The notes: generated from the letters alone by a model not told the origin. Numbered from the stretch's first letter, positions 38,049-47,523 are shown. The stretch: DNA of 64,000 nt from JAJECS01 sp965198185 (GCA_965198185.1 CBDAOU010000001.1:124001-188000); one strand, 5' to 3'. A program made the numbers and translations.

Positions 38049-38717
38049 TCACGGGCGACAGGTGAATCCGGCCGCGGTTGACCCGTCGCCGGAGCAGTTG
38101 AGCGTCACGCCGGTCTTCATCGCCGAAATGGTGATCTCCTGCTGGGGTACCGACGCCTCGTCGTCCGTCCCCGCGCCAACCGGCACCGCTTCGATCTTGG
38201 CCAAGGTGTCGAACGATGGTTTGTGGTCTTCCTTGATCTGGCCAAAGAGCGTGAAGTCCGGCGACAGCCGGTCCTGCGCCGTGAGGTCGTCCAGGATGAT
38301 GAAGAACTGCGAGCCGTTCGAGTTGGGCGCGCCCTTGTTGGCCATCGCCAACCCGCCGCGGACGTAGGGCCGCTGCGGCGGCTCGATTTCGAACGTGTAG
38401 CCCGGGTTCCCCGTTCCCGTTCCGGTCGGGTCGCCGCCCTGCACCATGAAACCCGGAATGAGGCGGTGGAATGTCACTCCGTCGAAATAGCCCTCGTTGG
38501 CCAGAAAGAGGAAGTTATTCACCGCCAGGGGCGCCTCTTCGGCGAATAGGGTGAAGGTCATGCGTCCCAGGCTGGTGGTGATGATGACCCACGGTTCGCC
38601 CGCGGGAATGTCCATGGCCGGGTAGGCGGCGTAGGTCTTGGGACCCTCGGGTTCGGCTTCGCCGCATCCCACGGCCACAACCACGAGCAGCAATGCCACC
38701 AGAGCGATCCGAAACAT
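38049..38717 (-). CDS. Cyclophilin-type peptidyl-prolyl isomerase lipoprotein (intact tandem copy)
   Basis: 222 residues from ATG 38717 with GGAG upstream. Signal peptide ALVALLLVVVAVGC with the lipid-site Cys at 18. Cyclophilin core: SLGRMTFTLFAEEAPLAVNN, YFDGVTFHRLIPGFMVQGGD (the classical catalytic FHR and Q-GGDP block), GNPGYTFEIEPP, LAMANKGAPNSNGSQFFIIL and FTLFGQI. It is closer to canonical cyclophilin than the copy at 10.7 kb. Likely aids folding of exported proteins at the outer face of the membrane. A near-identical tandem copy upstream is broken by a one-base insertion. Confidence 0.92.
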   Translation of the reverse strand: MFRIALVALLLVVVAVGCGEAEPEGPKTYAAYPAMDIPAGEPWVIITTSLGRMTFTLFAEEAPLAVNNFLFLANEGYFDGVTFHRLIPGFMVQGGDPTGTGTGNPGYTFEIEPPQRPYVRGGLAMANKGAPNSNGSQFFIILDDLTAQDRLSPDFTLFGQIKEDHKPSFDTLAKIEAVPVGAGTDDEASVPQQEITISAMKTGVTLNCSGDGSTAAGFTCRP

Positions 38718-39093
38718 TCTTGCGCTCCTTCACCCACATCCGCGCCGCCCCTATTGTCGCAGCGCGTTCAAGGCTTTGTCGCACGCGGGTCATGTGGCGG
38801 GTGATCCTTCAATCGTTCCAGCCACGCCCCATGGCGATCGGTTCCGGCTCCGCGACAATCTAGGAGCCGCGCGTTTCGTGCATCGGCCGCCGCGCCATCG
38901 AATCAAAGCTGCGCGCGGCGGGCGCGGAATGGCCCGGTAGCGAAGACGCGATGCCAGCGCCGTCCTCGACTGTGGCGGACGGTCAATGCCACGTGCGGTT
39001 CGCGAACCGCCCCTCACCTGACTCCGGGGGCAGTTCACGTCAGTGCAGGACTCCAGCGCCAGCGGCTGAGCACGCCACGTCAGCACCGAGCCT
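38718..39093. other. 376-bp spacer between the tandem cyclophilin copies
   Basis: Holds the promoter region of the first copy. About 60 bp upstream of both copies are similar (ctccttcacc..cacatccgcgccg), so the duplication included the promoter. No gene seen. Confidence 0.5.
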
Positions 39094-39757
39094 TCACGGC
39101 CGGCAGGTGAACCCGATCGCTCCCTCGCCGGAGCAGTTGAGCGTCACGCCGGTCTTCATCGCTGAAATGGTGATCTCCTGCTGGGGGACCGACGCCTCGT
39201 CGTCCGTCCCCGCGCCAACCGGCACCGCTTCGATCTTGGCCAAGGTGTCGAACGATGGTTGGTGGTCTTCCTTATATCTGGCCAAAGAGCGTGAAGTCCG
39301 GCGACAGCCGGTCCTGCGCCGTGAAGTCGTCCAGGACGATGAAGAACTGCGAGCCGTTCGAGTTGGGCGCGCCCTTGTTGGCCATCGCCAACCCGCCGCG
39401 GACGTAGGGCCGCTGCGGCGGCTCGATTTCAAGCGTGTAGCCCGGGTTCCCCGTTCCCGTTTCGGTCGGATCGCCGCCCTGCACCATGAAACCCGGGATC
39501 AGGCGGTGGAACGTCACTCCGTCGAAATAGCCCTCGTTGGCCAGAAAGAGGAAGTTGTTGACGGCCAGCGGCGCCTCTTCGGCGAACAGGGTGAAGGTCA
39601 TGCGTCCCAGGCTGGTGGTGATGATGACCCACGGTTCGCCGGCGGGAATGTCCATGGCCGGATAGGCGGCGTAGGTCTTGGGACCCTCGGGTTCGGCTTC
39701 GCCGCATCCCACGGCCACAACAAGCAGCAGCAATGCCACCAGCGCGAGTCGCCACAC
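39094..39757 (-). pseudogene. Cyclophilin lipoprotein, tandem copy with a frameshift
   Basis: Reads from GTG 39757 (GGAG 8 nt upstream) with a lipoprotein signal (WRLALVALLLLVVAVGC) and nearly the same sequence as the copy at 38049-38717, including the FHRLIPGFMVQGGD block. At 39271-39280 the DNA is cttATATctg where the intact copy has cttGATctg. The extra base turns QIKEDHKPS into QI-stop. Downstream of the lesion the correct frame resumes (KEDHQPSFDTLAKIEAVPVG) to a Cys-rich end. Loss affects the last third of the fold, so the product is probably non-functional unless the insertion is a sequencing error. Confidence 0.85.
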
Positions 39758-39902
39758 GTTCCACACTCCTTCACCCCACATCCGCGCCGTCCCCATTGTG
39801 CAAGCCATTCGACCCTCGGTCGTCCGTGGGCGCGGCGGTGGTGACGCCACAGTTCTAAACTGGGCGGGACGACGAGGGCCGACATCGACAACAGGACGCG
39901 CC

Positions 39903-40355
39903 ATGACACAACGCCTCTACCGAAGTCAGGGCGATCGCATGCTCACCGGCGTGGCGGGCGGCATGGCGGCGTATCTGCGCATCGACCCGGTGATCGTCCG
40001 CATGCTCTGGGTCCTGGTCGTGATTCTCTCGAGCGGCGTGGGCCTGTTGGTCTACCTGGCCCTGGCAATCGTCATGCCGACCTCGCCCTTGCAGGACCAT
40101 GCCGAAGAGGCCACCGTGAGGGACGGTGAATCCGTGGACGACGCCGAAGTGGCGACCACCACCGGCAGTCGCCGGACCACCGCCAAGCACCAGGCCACAC
40201 CCCGCAACGGTGTCGCGCTTGTGGTGGGCTCGGCGCTGATCGTCATTGGTGCAGTCGCGCTTATGAGCCAGTTCGGCTGGTTTGACGCCTGGCGGCTCTG
40301 GCCACTTATCTTGATTGCGATTGGCGGTCTATTGATTCTCAACCAGCGGCGCTGA
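39903..40355 (+). CDS. PspC domain membrane protein
   Basis: 150 residues from ATG 39903. Residues 1-60 form a PspC domain: LYRSQGDRMLTGVAGGMAAYLRIDP followed by the helix IVRMLWVLVVILSSGVGLLVYLALAIVMP. An acidic linker leads to two more helices (VVGSALIVIGAVALMSQFG, LWPLILIAIGGLLIL), the LiaI/LiaF-type module. PspC proteins sense and respond to envelope stress. Only 6 bp separate it from the LiaF-like gene, so they form one operon. Confidence 0.9.
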   Translation: MTQRLYRSQGDRMLTGVAGGMAAYLRIDPVIVRMLWVLVVILSSGVGLLVYLALAIVMPTSPLQDHAEEATVRDGESVDDAEVATTTGSRRTTAKHQATPRNGVALVVGSALIVIGAVALMSQFGWFDAWRLWPLILIAIGGLLILNQRR

Positions 40356-40361
40356 GCCATC

Positions 40362-41264
40362 GTGGATCAACGCGGGTTTGGCTTCGCCGGGGCGCTGATC
40401 CTGGTCGGGATCGTGGCCCTGCTCTGGAATTTCGACGTCCTTCCCGACCGCTTTCTCGCCGTGGCGTGGACCTTGTGGCCGGTTGCGCTGGTGGCCGTGG
40501 GCGCCGCCCTGGTGCTCTCGCGCGTGCGTGTCTGGCTCGGATCGACGGCGTTTCTGGTCGTTCTGATCGCCGGTCTTGGCACTGCGTGGGGTCTGGCGGC
40601 AGCCGGTGAGGGGCCCGCCCTTCACCGCGAATCGATCGCCGTGAGCATGGGCGATTCCAGAGAGGCACGCCTGGAGCTGCACGTAAGGGCGGGCTCGCTC
40701 ACCCTCGACGCCGAGGCGCCGCCCGATCTGCTGCTTGCCGGTGAGCTGGAATCGCGCACGGTCGGCGACAGCTACTCCATCAGCGAATCACACCAGACGG
40801 GCGGCCGGAGCGTCATCAAGCTCAGGAATGCGCCCGGTAGGGAATTCTCATGGATTCCCGGCGAGGCGCCATCCGAAGATTGGACGCTGCACCTCACGGC
40901 GGACATTTCCACTGAGATTCGCGTGGAGGCCGGCGCCGCGGACATCGACCTGGATCTTCGCGACCTCCAGGTCCAGCGCCTTGAGATCGAGGCCGGCGCG
41001 GCGGATCTTGACGTCGTGATGCCCGCCGCCGCCGGAAAGACCGAAGCCAGCATCGAGGTTGGCGCGGCCAGCCTGCGCATTACGGTGCCGGAGGGAGTGG
41101 CGGCGCGAATCGAACTCGACGCCGGCCTCTCCAGCATCCAGATCGACGAGGGCCGGTTTCCGGAGCAGTCGGATGATGTCTACGCCTCGCCCGATTTCGA
41201 ACGCGCCGCCAACCGCCTGGAGATCACCATCGACGCCGGCGCCAGCCATGTCGAGATTCGCTGA
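40362..41264 (+). CDS. LiaF-like envelope protein with extracytoplasmic beta-helical toastrack domain
   Basis: 300 residues from GTG 40362. Four short helices at the N-terminus (FAGALILVGIVALLWNFDVL, LWPVALVAVGAALVL, AFLVVLIAGLGTAWGL) are followed by a repetitive beta domain of toastrack type (RLELHVRAGSLTLDAEAP, EIRVEAGAADIDLDLRDLQV, EIEAGAADLDVVMP, IEVGAASLRITVPEGVAARI, ITIDAGASHVEI). The 'AGAAD/AGAS' spacing of about 20 residues marks the repeats. Proteins of this type regulate cell-envelope stress responses together with PspC. It sits directly behind the PspC gene and just before an RraA-like gene. Confidence 0.88.
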   Translation: MDQRGFGFAGALILVGIVALLWNFDVLPDRFLAVAWTLWPVALVAVGAALVLSRVRVWLGSTAFLVVLIAGLGTAWGLAAAGEGPALHRESIAVSMGDSREARLELHVRAGSLTLDAEAPPDLLLAGELESRTVGDSYSISESHQTGGRSVIKLRNAPGREFSWIPGEAPSEDWTLHLTADISTEIRVEAGAADIDLDLRDLQVQRLEIEAGAADLDVVMPAAAGKTEASIEVGAASLRITVPEGVAARIELDAGLSSIQIDEGRFPEQSDDVYASPDFERAANRLEITIDAGASHVEIR

Positions 41265-41277
41265 AGGAGCACCCGCC

Positions 41278-41988
41278 ATGACGAACTTGCCCGATGCAGA
41301 AATCCTGGAGCTGCTGGCCGCCACATCCTCGCCCACGCTCACCCACCTTCTACAGCAGCGGGGATACCGCAACGTCTACTTCAGCGGGCTGCACCCGGTG
41401 GGCCCGGCCGCACGGGCGGTCGGACGAGCGCGCACGCTGCGCTATACGCCGCACCGGCCTGACCTCTATCCAGACGACCTGTCGCGCAATCCGCAGCGCC
41501 TGGCGATCGAGTCGATCGAGCCCGGCGAAGTGCTCGTGGCGGAGGCTGGCGGCGAGCTTGGGGCCGGGGTGCTGGGCGACATCCTGCTCGCGCGCGTGGC
41601 CAAGCGCGGCGGCGCGGCATTTGTCGTGGACGGGGCGGTGCGCGACCCCGACGCTATCGGGGAGCTGGAGATCCCGGTGTTCGTGCGGGGCATTCACGGC
41701 GCGGCGCACATGCGCGACCTGGTGCCGATCGGACACGACGTGCCGATCCGCTGCGCCGGTTGCACCGTGGTCCCGGGCGACTGGATCGTGTGCGATGCGA
41801 ATGGCGTGGCCGTTGTACCGCCGGTCGTCGCCGCCGAAGTGGCCGCGGAGGGCGCGGAAATGGACCTGAAGGAAGAGTACGTCCGCGAGTTGATCGACGG
41901 CGGTGCATCCACCGTCGACGTCTATCCGCCCACTGAGGACAATTTGCAGGGCTTCCCCGCGTGGAAAGCCGCCCGCGGCCGGAAGTGA
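41278..41988 (+). CDS. RraA-like family protein
   Basis: 236 residues from ATG 41278 with AAGGAG upstream. Family pattern: TSSPTLTHLLQQRGYRNVYF near residue 20, VLVAEAGGELGAGVLGDILL (the conserved D and G-rich loop), GGAAFVVDGAVRDPDAIGEL (the V-D-G-x-x-R-D signature) and VVPGDWIVCDANGVAVVP. RraA-fold proteins include RNase E inhibitors and metal-dependent aldolases for 4-hydroxy-4-methyl-2-oxoglutarate and oxaloacetate. The full DGAVRD signature and length suggest an aldolase/decarboxylase. Confidence 0.88.
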   Translation: MTNLPDAEILELLAATSSPTLTHLLQQRGYRNVYFSGLHPVGPAARAVGRARTLRYTPHRPDLYPDDLSRNPQRLAIESIEPGEVLVAEAGGELGAGVLGDILLARVAKRGGAAFVVDGAVRDPDAIGELEIPVFVRGIHGAAHMRDLVPIGHDVPIRCAGCTVVPGDWIVCDANGVAVVPPVVAAEVAAEGAEMDLKEEYVRELIDGGASTVDVYPPTEDNLQGFPAWKAARGRK

Positions 41989-42028
41989 TCGCAAGCGCCG
42001 GCGGCGTTGAGCGAGTGGACGGCGAGGC

Positions 42029-42466
42029 GTGACGCAGCAATCGATCGTGGGAGTGTGGCGGCTCGTTTCGTACGAGGCGCGGGTGCACGACGGAGGTGCT
42101 CGATTGCCGTACGGCGACCGTGTCACCGGCTACCTGATCTATACCGCCGAAGGCTTCATGTCGGTGACGCTGATGGGCGCCGATCGGGCGAACCTCGCAA
42201 CCGATGACCGGCTGGCGGGCACGCCCGAAGAGTACGCGCGGGCCATGAAGTCCTACGTGTCCTACTGCGGTAGCTACGCCGTGCAGCACGACCGAATCGT
42301 TCACCACATCGAGCTGAGCCAGATTCCGAACTGGTCCGGCACGGCGGAAGAGCGCTTCTACGAGCTCGATGGCAACCGCATGCAGATGCGAACCCCGCCG
42401 TTCGTGCTCGGCGGCGTCGAGCAAACCGCGCATCTGGTTTGGGAGCGCGTGCAGACCATCGAGTAG
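42029..42466 (+). CDS. Lipocalin-like domain protein
   Basis: 145 residues from GTG 42029. It opens with SIVGVWRLVSYEARVHDGGA and continues RVTGYLIYTAEGFMSVTLMG, then SYCGSYAVQHDRIVHHIELS. This is the standard layout of the Lipocalin_5 family (a small barrel that binds a hydrophobic ligand). No signal peptide is present, so it is cytoplasmic. It lies in a run of metabolic genes (RraA, M24 peptidase, ThDP enzyme), suggesting a role in handling a small substrate. Confidence 0.85.
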   Translation: MTQQSIVGVWRLVSYEARVHDGGARLPYGDRVTGYLIYTAEGFMSVTLMGADRANLATDDRLAGTPEEYARAMKSYVSYCGSYAVQHDRIVHHIELSQIPNWSGTAEERFYELDGNRMQMRTPPFVLGGVEQTAHLVWERVQTIE

Positions 42467-42552
42467 CACCGCCGGAGCCCGCGTCGCTCGCGACCGCGGC
42501 CAACTCACGCAGGCGCGTACGATGCACTCAGGTGTGAGCTCCGGAGTCCTCG

Positions 42553-43707
42553 GTGAGCTATCCGCTGGCCTTCTCCAAGAGTGAATTCGAGCGCCGCGCC
42601 GCCGCGGTTACGGCGCGCATGCGAGATGCCGGGCTGGACGCGCTGGTGGCGTATTCCGTGCGCAACAGCCAAGGACCCGTGGCCTATCTCGGCGGCTACG
42701 AGCCGGACCTGGGACTTCACGACGTGTCGTATTTCCTGCTGATCCCAGGGGGGCGGCCGGACGCCATCCTGGTGACCAATGGGTTCTGGGACGATCCGGC
42801 CGCACGAACCTGGGTCGACGACGTGGTGATCTCGTACGCGTTTGAGCGGAGTCTGCCGGAGCTGCTGCCGAGCACCGCATCGCGGATCGGAGTCGCGGGA
42901 TTCGACTACTTGCCTGCTCCGGTCTATCTCGGCCTGAAGGCCGCGTTCCCGCGCTGCGAGATCGTGGACGCGACGCGCCTGGTGCTGGAAGTGGCGAAGG
43001 TGAAGAGTCCGGCCGAGATCGATGTCATTCGCACCTGCATGTCGATCAACGATCACGGCGGGCGGGCGTTCCTGGAGGGCGTCCATGAGGGCGCGAATGA
43101 GCGCTCGTTGCAGATCGCCGTCGGCCAAGCGCTGATGCAGGCGGGGGCCGACGGCATCTACTACAACCCGCAGATCTACAGCGGACCGAGCGTGGATCAC
43201 GGCATGGGCATGCGAACCGACCGAATCCTTCAGGCGGGCGATCAGGTGCAGGTGGACTGTGGGGCGATGTATCGGGGCTATCGCGGTGATCTCTCGCGGG
43301 TGACGACCGTGGGCCGCGCGGCGCCGGACGTGATGCACATCATGGAGACCACGGCGCGGATGTATGAAGCCATGGTGGAATCAACGCGCCCGGGTACGGC
43401 GGCGGCCGACGCGGCTCGCGCCGGGATTCGGGTTGCCGAAGCGAACGGTCTCGGCGATTGCCTGTACCGCCCGACGCCGGACCATCCACCGGGCATGCTG
43501 GGCCACGGCATCGGCTGCTGGGTCCACGAGCTGCCGGACATCCGCCTGGATTCGACCGACGTGATACAGCCCGGCATGGTCGTGGTCTTCGAAACCATAT
43601 TGGGGCGGCCCGGAACCGGCGGAGCGAAGATCGAAGACGCCGTGCTCGTGACCGACGGCGCGCCCGAACGGCTTTCAAACTTGCCGGTGCGCACGTGGCC
43701 GGTGTGA
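42553..43707 (+). CDS. M24 family metallopeptidase (Xaa-Pro dipeptidase/creatinase type)
   Basis: 384 residues from GTG 42553. An N-terminal creatinase-like domain (1-140; MRDAGLDALVAYSVRNSQGP) is followed by the pita-bread catalytic domain. Metal ligands follow the M24 pattern: two Asp in VQVDCGAMYRGYRGDLSRVT, His in MLGHGIGCWVHELP and two Glu in VVVFETILG and AKIEDAVLV. It may cleave Xaa-Pro dipeptides or, like creatinase, a C-N bond in a non-peptide substrate. The neighbouring ThDP enzyme and RraA-like gene favour small-molecule catabolism. Confidence 0.88.
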   Translation: MSYPLAFSKSEFERRAAAVTARMRDAGLDALVAYSVRNSQGPVAYLGGYEPDLGLHDVSYFLLIPGGRPDAILVTNGFWDDPAARTWVDDVVISYAFERSLPELLPSTASRIGVAGFDYLPAPVYLGLKAAFPRCEIVDATRLVLEVAKVKSPAEIDVIRTCMSINDHGGRAFLEGVHEGANERSLQIAVGQALMQAGADGIYYNPQIYSGPSVDHGMGMRTDRILQAGDQVQVDCGAMYRGYRGDLSRVTTVGRAAPDVMHIMETTARMYEAMVESTRPGTAAADAARAGIRVAEANGLGDCLYRPTPDHPPGMLGHGIGCWVHELPDIRLDSTDVIQPGMVVVFETILGRPGTGGAKIEDAVLVTDGAPERLSNLPVRTWPV

Positions 43708-43759
43708 GAACGGTGGTAGCGCACGCGTCGGCCGACCCGCGCCGTTGTAAGGTCTCCGC

Positions 43760-45412
43760 ATGAAAACCACCGACGCCATTGCCCACATCCTGAAGGCCGA
43801 GGGCATCGACTTCCTCAGCGCCTATCCGACCACGCCCGTGATCGAGTCGGTGGCGGCGGTCGGCATTCGCCCGATCATCTGCCGCCAGGAGCGCGTGGGC
43901 GTTGACATCGCCGATGGATTCTCAAGAGTCACCAATGGGAATCCGCCCGGCGTATTTGCCATGCAGTACGGACCGGGCGCGGAAAACGCGTTTTCCGGGA
44001 TCGCCACGGCGTTCACGGATGCGGCGCCATTGCTGGTGCTGCCGCTGGGACAGCCGGGAGATCGTGACGGGGTGGCTCCCCTGTTCAGCTCGGTTCGCGC
44101 CTATGCCCCGATCACGACATCCATCCAGCGATTGAACGCGCCCGAAGACGTCGCGGATCGGATGCGGCGCGCGTTTGCCGCGCTGCGCATGGGTCCCGGC
44201 GGACCCGTGATGGTCGAAATACCGGCCGACGTGGCCGAGGCCGAAGTCGACGATGCCATTCCGGCAAGCTATCGACCGGTGCGTCCCGTGGTGTCGGCCC
44301 CAAACCCGGACGATGTCCGACGCGCGGCACGGGCCTTGCTCGACGCCCGTCATCCAGTGCTGCTCGGCGGGCAGGGCGTGCTCTATGCCGGCGCCAGTCC
44401 CGAGCTGATTGAGCTGGCGGAACTGCTCGGCGTGCCGGTGGCGACGACCATGGCCGGCAAGAGCGCGTTTCCGGAAAAGCACCCGCTGGCCCTGGGAAGC
44501 ATCTCAGGCGTGATGAACGAACCCGCGCGGCATTTCGTGCAGCAGGCGGACCTCGTCTGCGGGATCGGCACCAGCTTCACCAAGCACATCATGAGCACGC
44601 CCATCTCCGCCGGGAAGACCATCATTCAGCTGACCAACAACCCCCGCGACATCGCGAAGGACTACGACGTGGACGTGGCGGCGGTAGGCGACGCGAAATT
44701 GGCGCTGCGTCAGCTCACGGAAGCGTGTCGCGATCTCATGGGTGAGAGCTCAATTGCGGGGAATGGCACGGCCGCCGCTGAGATCGAGCAGCTTCAGCGC
44801 ACCTGGCTGCACGACTGGATGCCGAAGCTGAACTCGAACGCGAAGCCGATCAATCCCTACCGGGTCATCTGGGAGTTCATGCAGCGCGTCGACCCGGCCG
44901 AAGCCATCGTGACGCACGATTCGGGCAGCCCGCGCGATCAGATCATGCCGTTCTATCAGGCCGGCGGGCCGCGGACGTATCTCGGCTGGGGCAAGTCGCA
45001 CGGGCTGGGCACAGGCCTGGGCCTGAGCATTGGCGCGAAGCTCGCGGCCCCCGACAAGTTCGTGGTCAACTACATGGGCGACGCGGCGTTCGGGATGACC
45101 GGACTCGACATCGAAACGGCCGTGCGCTGCAAGATTCCCATTCTGACGATCGTGCTCAACAACTCGTCGATGGCCATCGAGACTCGCCATTTGCCGCTGT
45201 CGCACGCCAAATACCGCACGCGAGACATTGGCGGCGACTACGCGGACATGGCGGCGGCCATGGGGGCGTGGACCGAGCGCGTGGACGAGCCCGACGACGT
45301 CGGCCTGGCCCTGGAACGAGCCCGACGCGCCACGGAGGACGGGCGGACGGCGCTGCTGGAGTTCATTACCAGCGAGGAGATCACGTTTTCGAACAAGAAC
45401 GCGATTAGCTAG
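43760..45412 (+). CDS. Thiamine-diphosphate-dependent enzyme, acetolactate-synthase-like
   Basis: 550 residues from ATG 43760. Three domains: pyrimidine-binding (catalytic E44 in CRQERVGVDIADGFSR), central (PVLLGGQGVLYAGASPELIE, VPVATTMAGKSAFPEKHPLA), and pyrophosphate-binding with the GDx26NN motif, from G440 (GDAAFGMTGLDIETAVRCKI) to NN at 467-468. Shape and length fit the decarboxylase/carboligase family (acetolactate synthase, glyoxylate carboligase, oxalyl-CoA or benzoylformate decarboxylase). The partner small subunit of acetolactate synthase is not adjacent, so a catabolic decarboxylase is more likely. Confidence 0.9.
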   Translation: MKTTDAIAHILKAEGIDFLSAYPTTPVIESVAAVGIRPIICRQERVGVDIADGFSRVTNGNPPGVFAMQYGPGAENAFSGIATAFTDAAPLLVLPLGQPGDRDGVAPLFSSVRAYAPITTSIQRLNAPEDVADRMRRAFAALRMGPGGPVMVEIPADVAEAEVDDAIPASYRPVRPVVSAPNPDDVRRAARALLDARHPVLLGGQGVLYAGASPELIELAELLGVPVATTMAGKSAFPEKHPLALGSISGVMNEPARHFVQQADLVCGIGTSFTKHIMSTPISAGKTIIQLTNNPRDIAKDYDVDVAAVGDAKLALRQLTEACRDLMGESSIAGNGTAAAEIEQLQRTWLHDWMPKLNSNAKPINPYRVIWEFMQRVDPAEAIVTHDSGSPRDQIMPFYQAGGPRTYLGWGKSHGLGTGLGLSIGAKLAAPDKFVVNYMGDAAFGMTGLDIETAVRCKIPILTIVLNNSSMAIETRHLPLSHAKYRTRDIGGDYADMAAAMGAWTERVDEPDDVGLALERARRATEDGRTALLEFITSEEITFSNKNAIS

Positions 45413-45427
45413 CTGTCACTTGACGAC

Positions 45428-46240
45428 CTAGACGCCGGGCTCGATGTCAACGACGAGGAGCGACTCCTCATTTCCGGCGTTTGCCGCCAGCAGCTCGCCG
45501 CCCGGAGCGAAGACGGCGGCCCTGCCGGTGACGCGGTGGGGCCACTCGGGGCGATCGTCGAAGTCGCCGCGTAGATCCTTGGCATCCAGGTAAAGCGCAA
45601 ACACGCCCAGCCGTTCGGCCAAGTCCTCGGCGCGGCGCTTGAGCGTATCGCGCTGATTGAAGTCCAGGATCTCGTCCCATGACGCCCCGGCATTCTGGAA
45701 GTCCTTGATGCAGTCGAAGTGCGGTTCAAGGATGACGCGAGCGCCGAGCCCAACCAGCTTGTCATGGATGGCGGGATTCTCGTTGTCGGCGCATATGGTC
45801 ACCCCGATCGAGACCTCGCCGAGCCGAAACGGCGCCATGTCGTCGCCGCCGCCCCGGTAGAAGTCCATCTCGCTGGTGGTCGGCTGCAGCTTGCGCTGGA
45901 CGTGCTGCACGCCGCCGCCGTTCACGATGACGTATGCGTTGAACGGCTTGGGCGCGAGCCCGCGCTCGGCAATGCCGGCGCCGATCGCCAGGCCATTCCG
46001 CCCGGCCAGGCGAGTGAGCCGATCGGTTGTAGGACCAGGAATCGGCTCGGACTGGCTTTCCAGATCTGTAGCGTCGGCGCCCGAGTCGTAGGTCACCCAG
46101 GGGCCGTGCACGGAGAACTCGGGGAAGAGCACCAGGTTGCAGCCGGCCGTAGCCGCCTGCTCCGCGAACCCCTCAATCTTCTCCAGATTCGCGGGCTTCT
46201 GGCCCCGCAGCGAGCACAGGGTGACCATGCCAATCCGCAT
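45428..46240 (-). CDS. Carbon-nitrogen hydrolase (nitrilase superfamily)
   Basis: 270 residues from ATG 46240, which fits family starts (MRIGMVTLCSLRGQKPANLE). The E-K-C triad is E41 (FPEFSVHGPW), K117 (VQRKLQPTTSE) and C150 (GVTICADNENP). LGARVILEPHFDC and RVTGRAAVFAPGGELLA are typical. Amidase or nitrilase/N-carbamoylase activity is possible; the substrate is unknown. Convergent with the ThDP enzyme (15 bp between stops). Confidence 0.92.
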   Translation of the reverse strand: MRIGMVTLCSLRGQKPANLEKIEGFAEQAATAGCNLVLFPEFSVHGPWVTYDSGADATDLESQSEPIPGPTTDRLTRLAGRNGLAIGAGIAERGLAPKPFNAYVIVNGGGVQHVQRKLQPTTSEMDFYRGGGDDMAPFRLGEVSIGVTICADNENPAIHDKLVGLGARVILEPHFDCIKDFQNAGASWDEILDFNQRDTLKRRAEDLAERLGVFALYLDAKDLRGDFDDRPEWPHRVTGRAAVFAPGGELLAANAGNEESLLVVDIEPGV

Positions 46241-46699
46241 CGGCGCCTCAGTGGCAGCTCTTCGAGCAGCCGGTAAGGCTCGCACATGGGCATGAAGGCT
46301 ATGCGAACCGGTCAGGCCGCCGAGCCCTTCGTTGTGCGTCAATCCGGCGCGCGGATTGGGACGCCTGGCGGGCTGGCCCCAGCCGACCGCGCGCATGCCG
46401 CGACACATCGTCCACAGATTTCCGCGCGACAGTGGCTATGCTTACAGTCGTATCAGCCGACGTGCGGCGACCCTGAGGATGGGCGTGCACGGCTGGGCTC
46501 CATTCCACCCGCCGCGAGCGGCGCTGGGATGGGCGCGAGGGCAGATGATCAAATCAGTCCGGCGCCCTGGAGACGGCGGATGGTACGCGCGTCGGGGCGC
46601 GGATGCGCGTCCGGCGGGGTGAGAATCCCGCCGCACGTCACGTAGAAGTTCCTTGGCTGGGGTGCAAAGCCCAGCCCTTTCATGGACGGAGTATGTCCT
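46241..46699. other. Roughly 460-bp divergent interval without a supported gene
   Basis: Between nitrilase and NYN genes. Only short, low-quality ORFs occur. It should contain promoters for both. Confidence 0.4.
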
Positions 46700-47293
46700 A
46701 TGGCCCGCTTGGCGATATTCATCGATGGCGCCTACCTGGAGTCGATCCTCAAGTACGAGTTCGGCGGCGTGCGCATCGATCTGACGAAGCTTGTCGACGA
46801 GATTCAGAACCACATCGAGGACAACAGCCCGGAGCCCGTCGAAATCCTGCGCACGTACTACTACAACTGCCGCCCGTATCAGAGCGACCCCCCGACACCG
46901 GAGGAAATGGACCGATATTCGAACTCCCGGCGCTTCGAGGACGCGCTGCGCTACCTCCCGCGGTTCGAGGTGCGGCTGGGCTACCTCCGCAAGAGCGGCA
47001 TCGACGAGTGGGGAAATCCGGTCTTCGAGCAGAAGCAGGTCGATCTGCTGCTGGGCCTCGACATGGCGCTGCTCGCCAGCAAAGGGCAGGTGCAGCACGT
47101 GGCCCTCGTCGCCGGCGACGGGGATCTCTATCCCGCCGTGCAGGTCCTCAAGGGCGAGGGCGCCATCGCGTGGTTGGTCCACGGGCCGAGGCAAGGCAGC
47201 GACGGGCGCCCGATGTACTCGTCCAATCTTTTCAAAGCCGCCGACGAGCGTTTTGAGTTGGACGAAGAGCTGATCGACCGCCTGCGGATGTAG
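46700..47293 (+). CDS. NYN domain (LabA/DUF88 type) predicted nuclease
   Basis: 197 residues from ATG 46700, chosen for GGAG 8 nt upstream. PIN/NYN-type acidic residues are present in RLAIFIDGAYLESIL, in EQKQVDLLLGLDMALLA and in ALVAGDGDLYPAVQVLKGEG. Together they form the usual Asp-rich metal centre of RNases in this group. LRTYYYNCRPYQSDPPTPEE is also typical. Bacterial members may process RNA or take part in RNA-based regulation; no partner gene is adjacent. Confidence 0.9.
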   Translation: MARLAIFIDGAYLESILKYEFGGVRIDLTKLVDEIQNHIEDNSPEPVEILRTYYYNCRPYQSDPPTPEEMDRYSNSRRFEDALRYLPRFEVRLGYLRKSGIDEWGNPVFEQKQVDLLLGLDMALLASKGQVQHVALVAGDGDLYPAVQVLKGEGAIAWLVHGPRQGSDGRPMYSSNLFKAADERFELDEELIDRLRM

Positions 47294-47395
47294 GGGCCGC
47301 GATTGTCCGGTGGCGCTGCGTCGGAGACGCTGGCGTAACTCGGTCGTCCAAACGACGGGCAAGGCGAAGCCGGCGTAGGTCGGGATTGAATAGGC

Positions 47396-47421
47396 TGGGA
47401 TTCCCACTCTCGCGGGAATGG
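47396..47421. repeat. Dispersed GGATTCCC...GGGAATGG hairpin
   Basis: ATTCCC / GGGAAT arms around ACTCTCGC, flanked by CTGG on the left; the same family as 10611-10660 and 37971-37997. Confidence 0.6.
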
Positions 47422-47502
47422 GGCGGGTTCTGACGAGATTACGAGTGACCGGTCCGACGCTTCCTGCAGCCCGGGCCAGCAGGCAACCCTAGGTTGTTGT
47501 CG

Positions 47503-47523
47503 GGGCAGCCTTTGTGGCTGCCC
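47503..47523. repeat. GGGCAGCC hairpin
   Basis: Perfect 8-bp arms GGGCAGCC / GGCTGCCC with a TTTGT loop. Intergenic; may be another class of dispersed hairpin. Confidence 0.5.
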
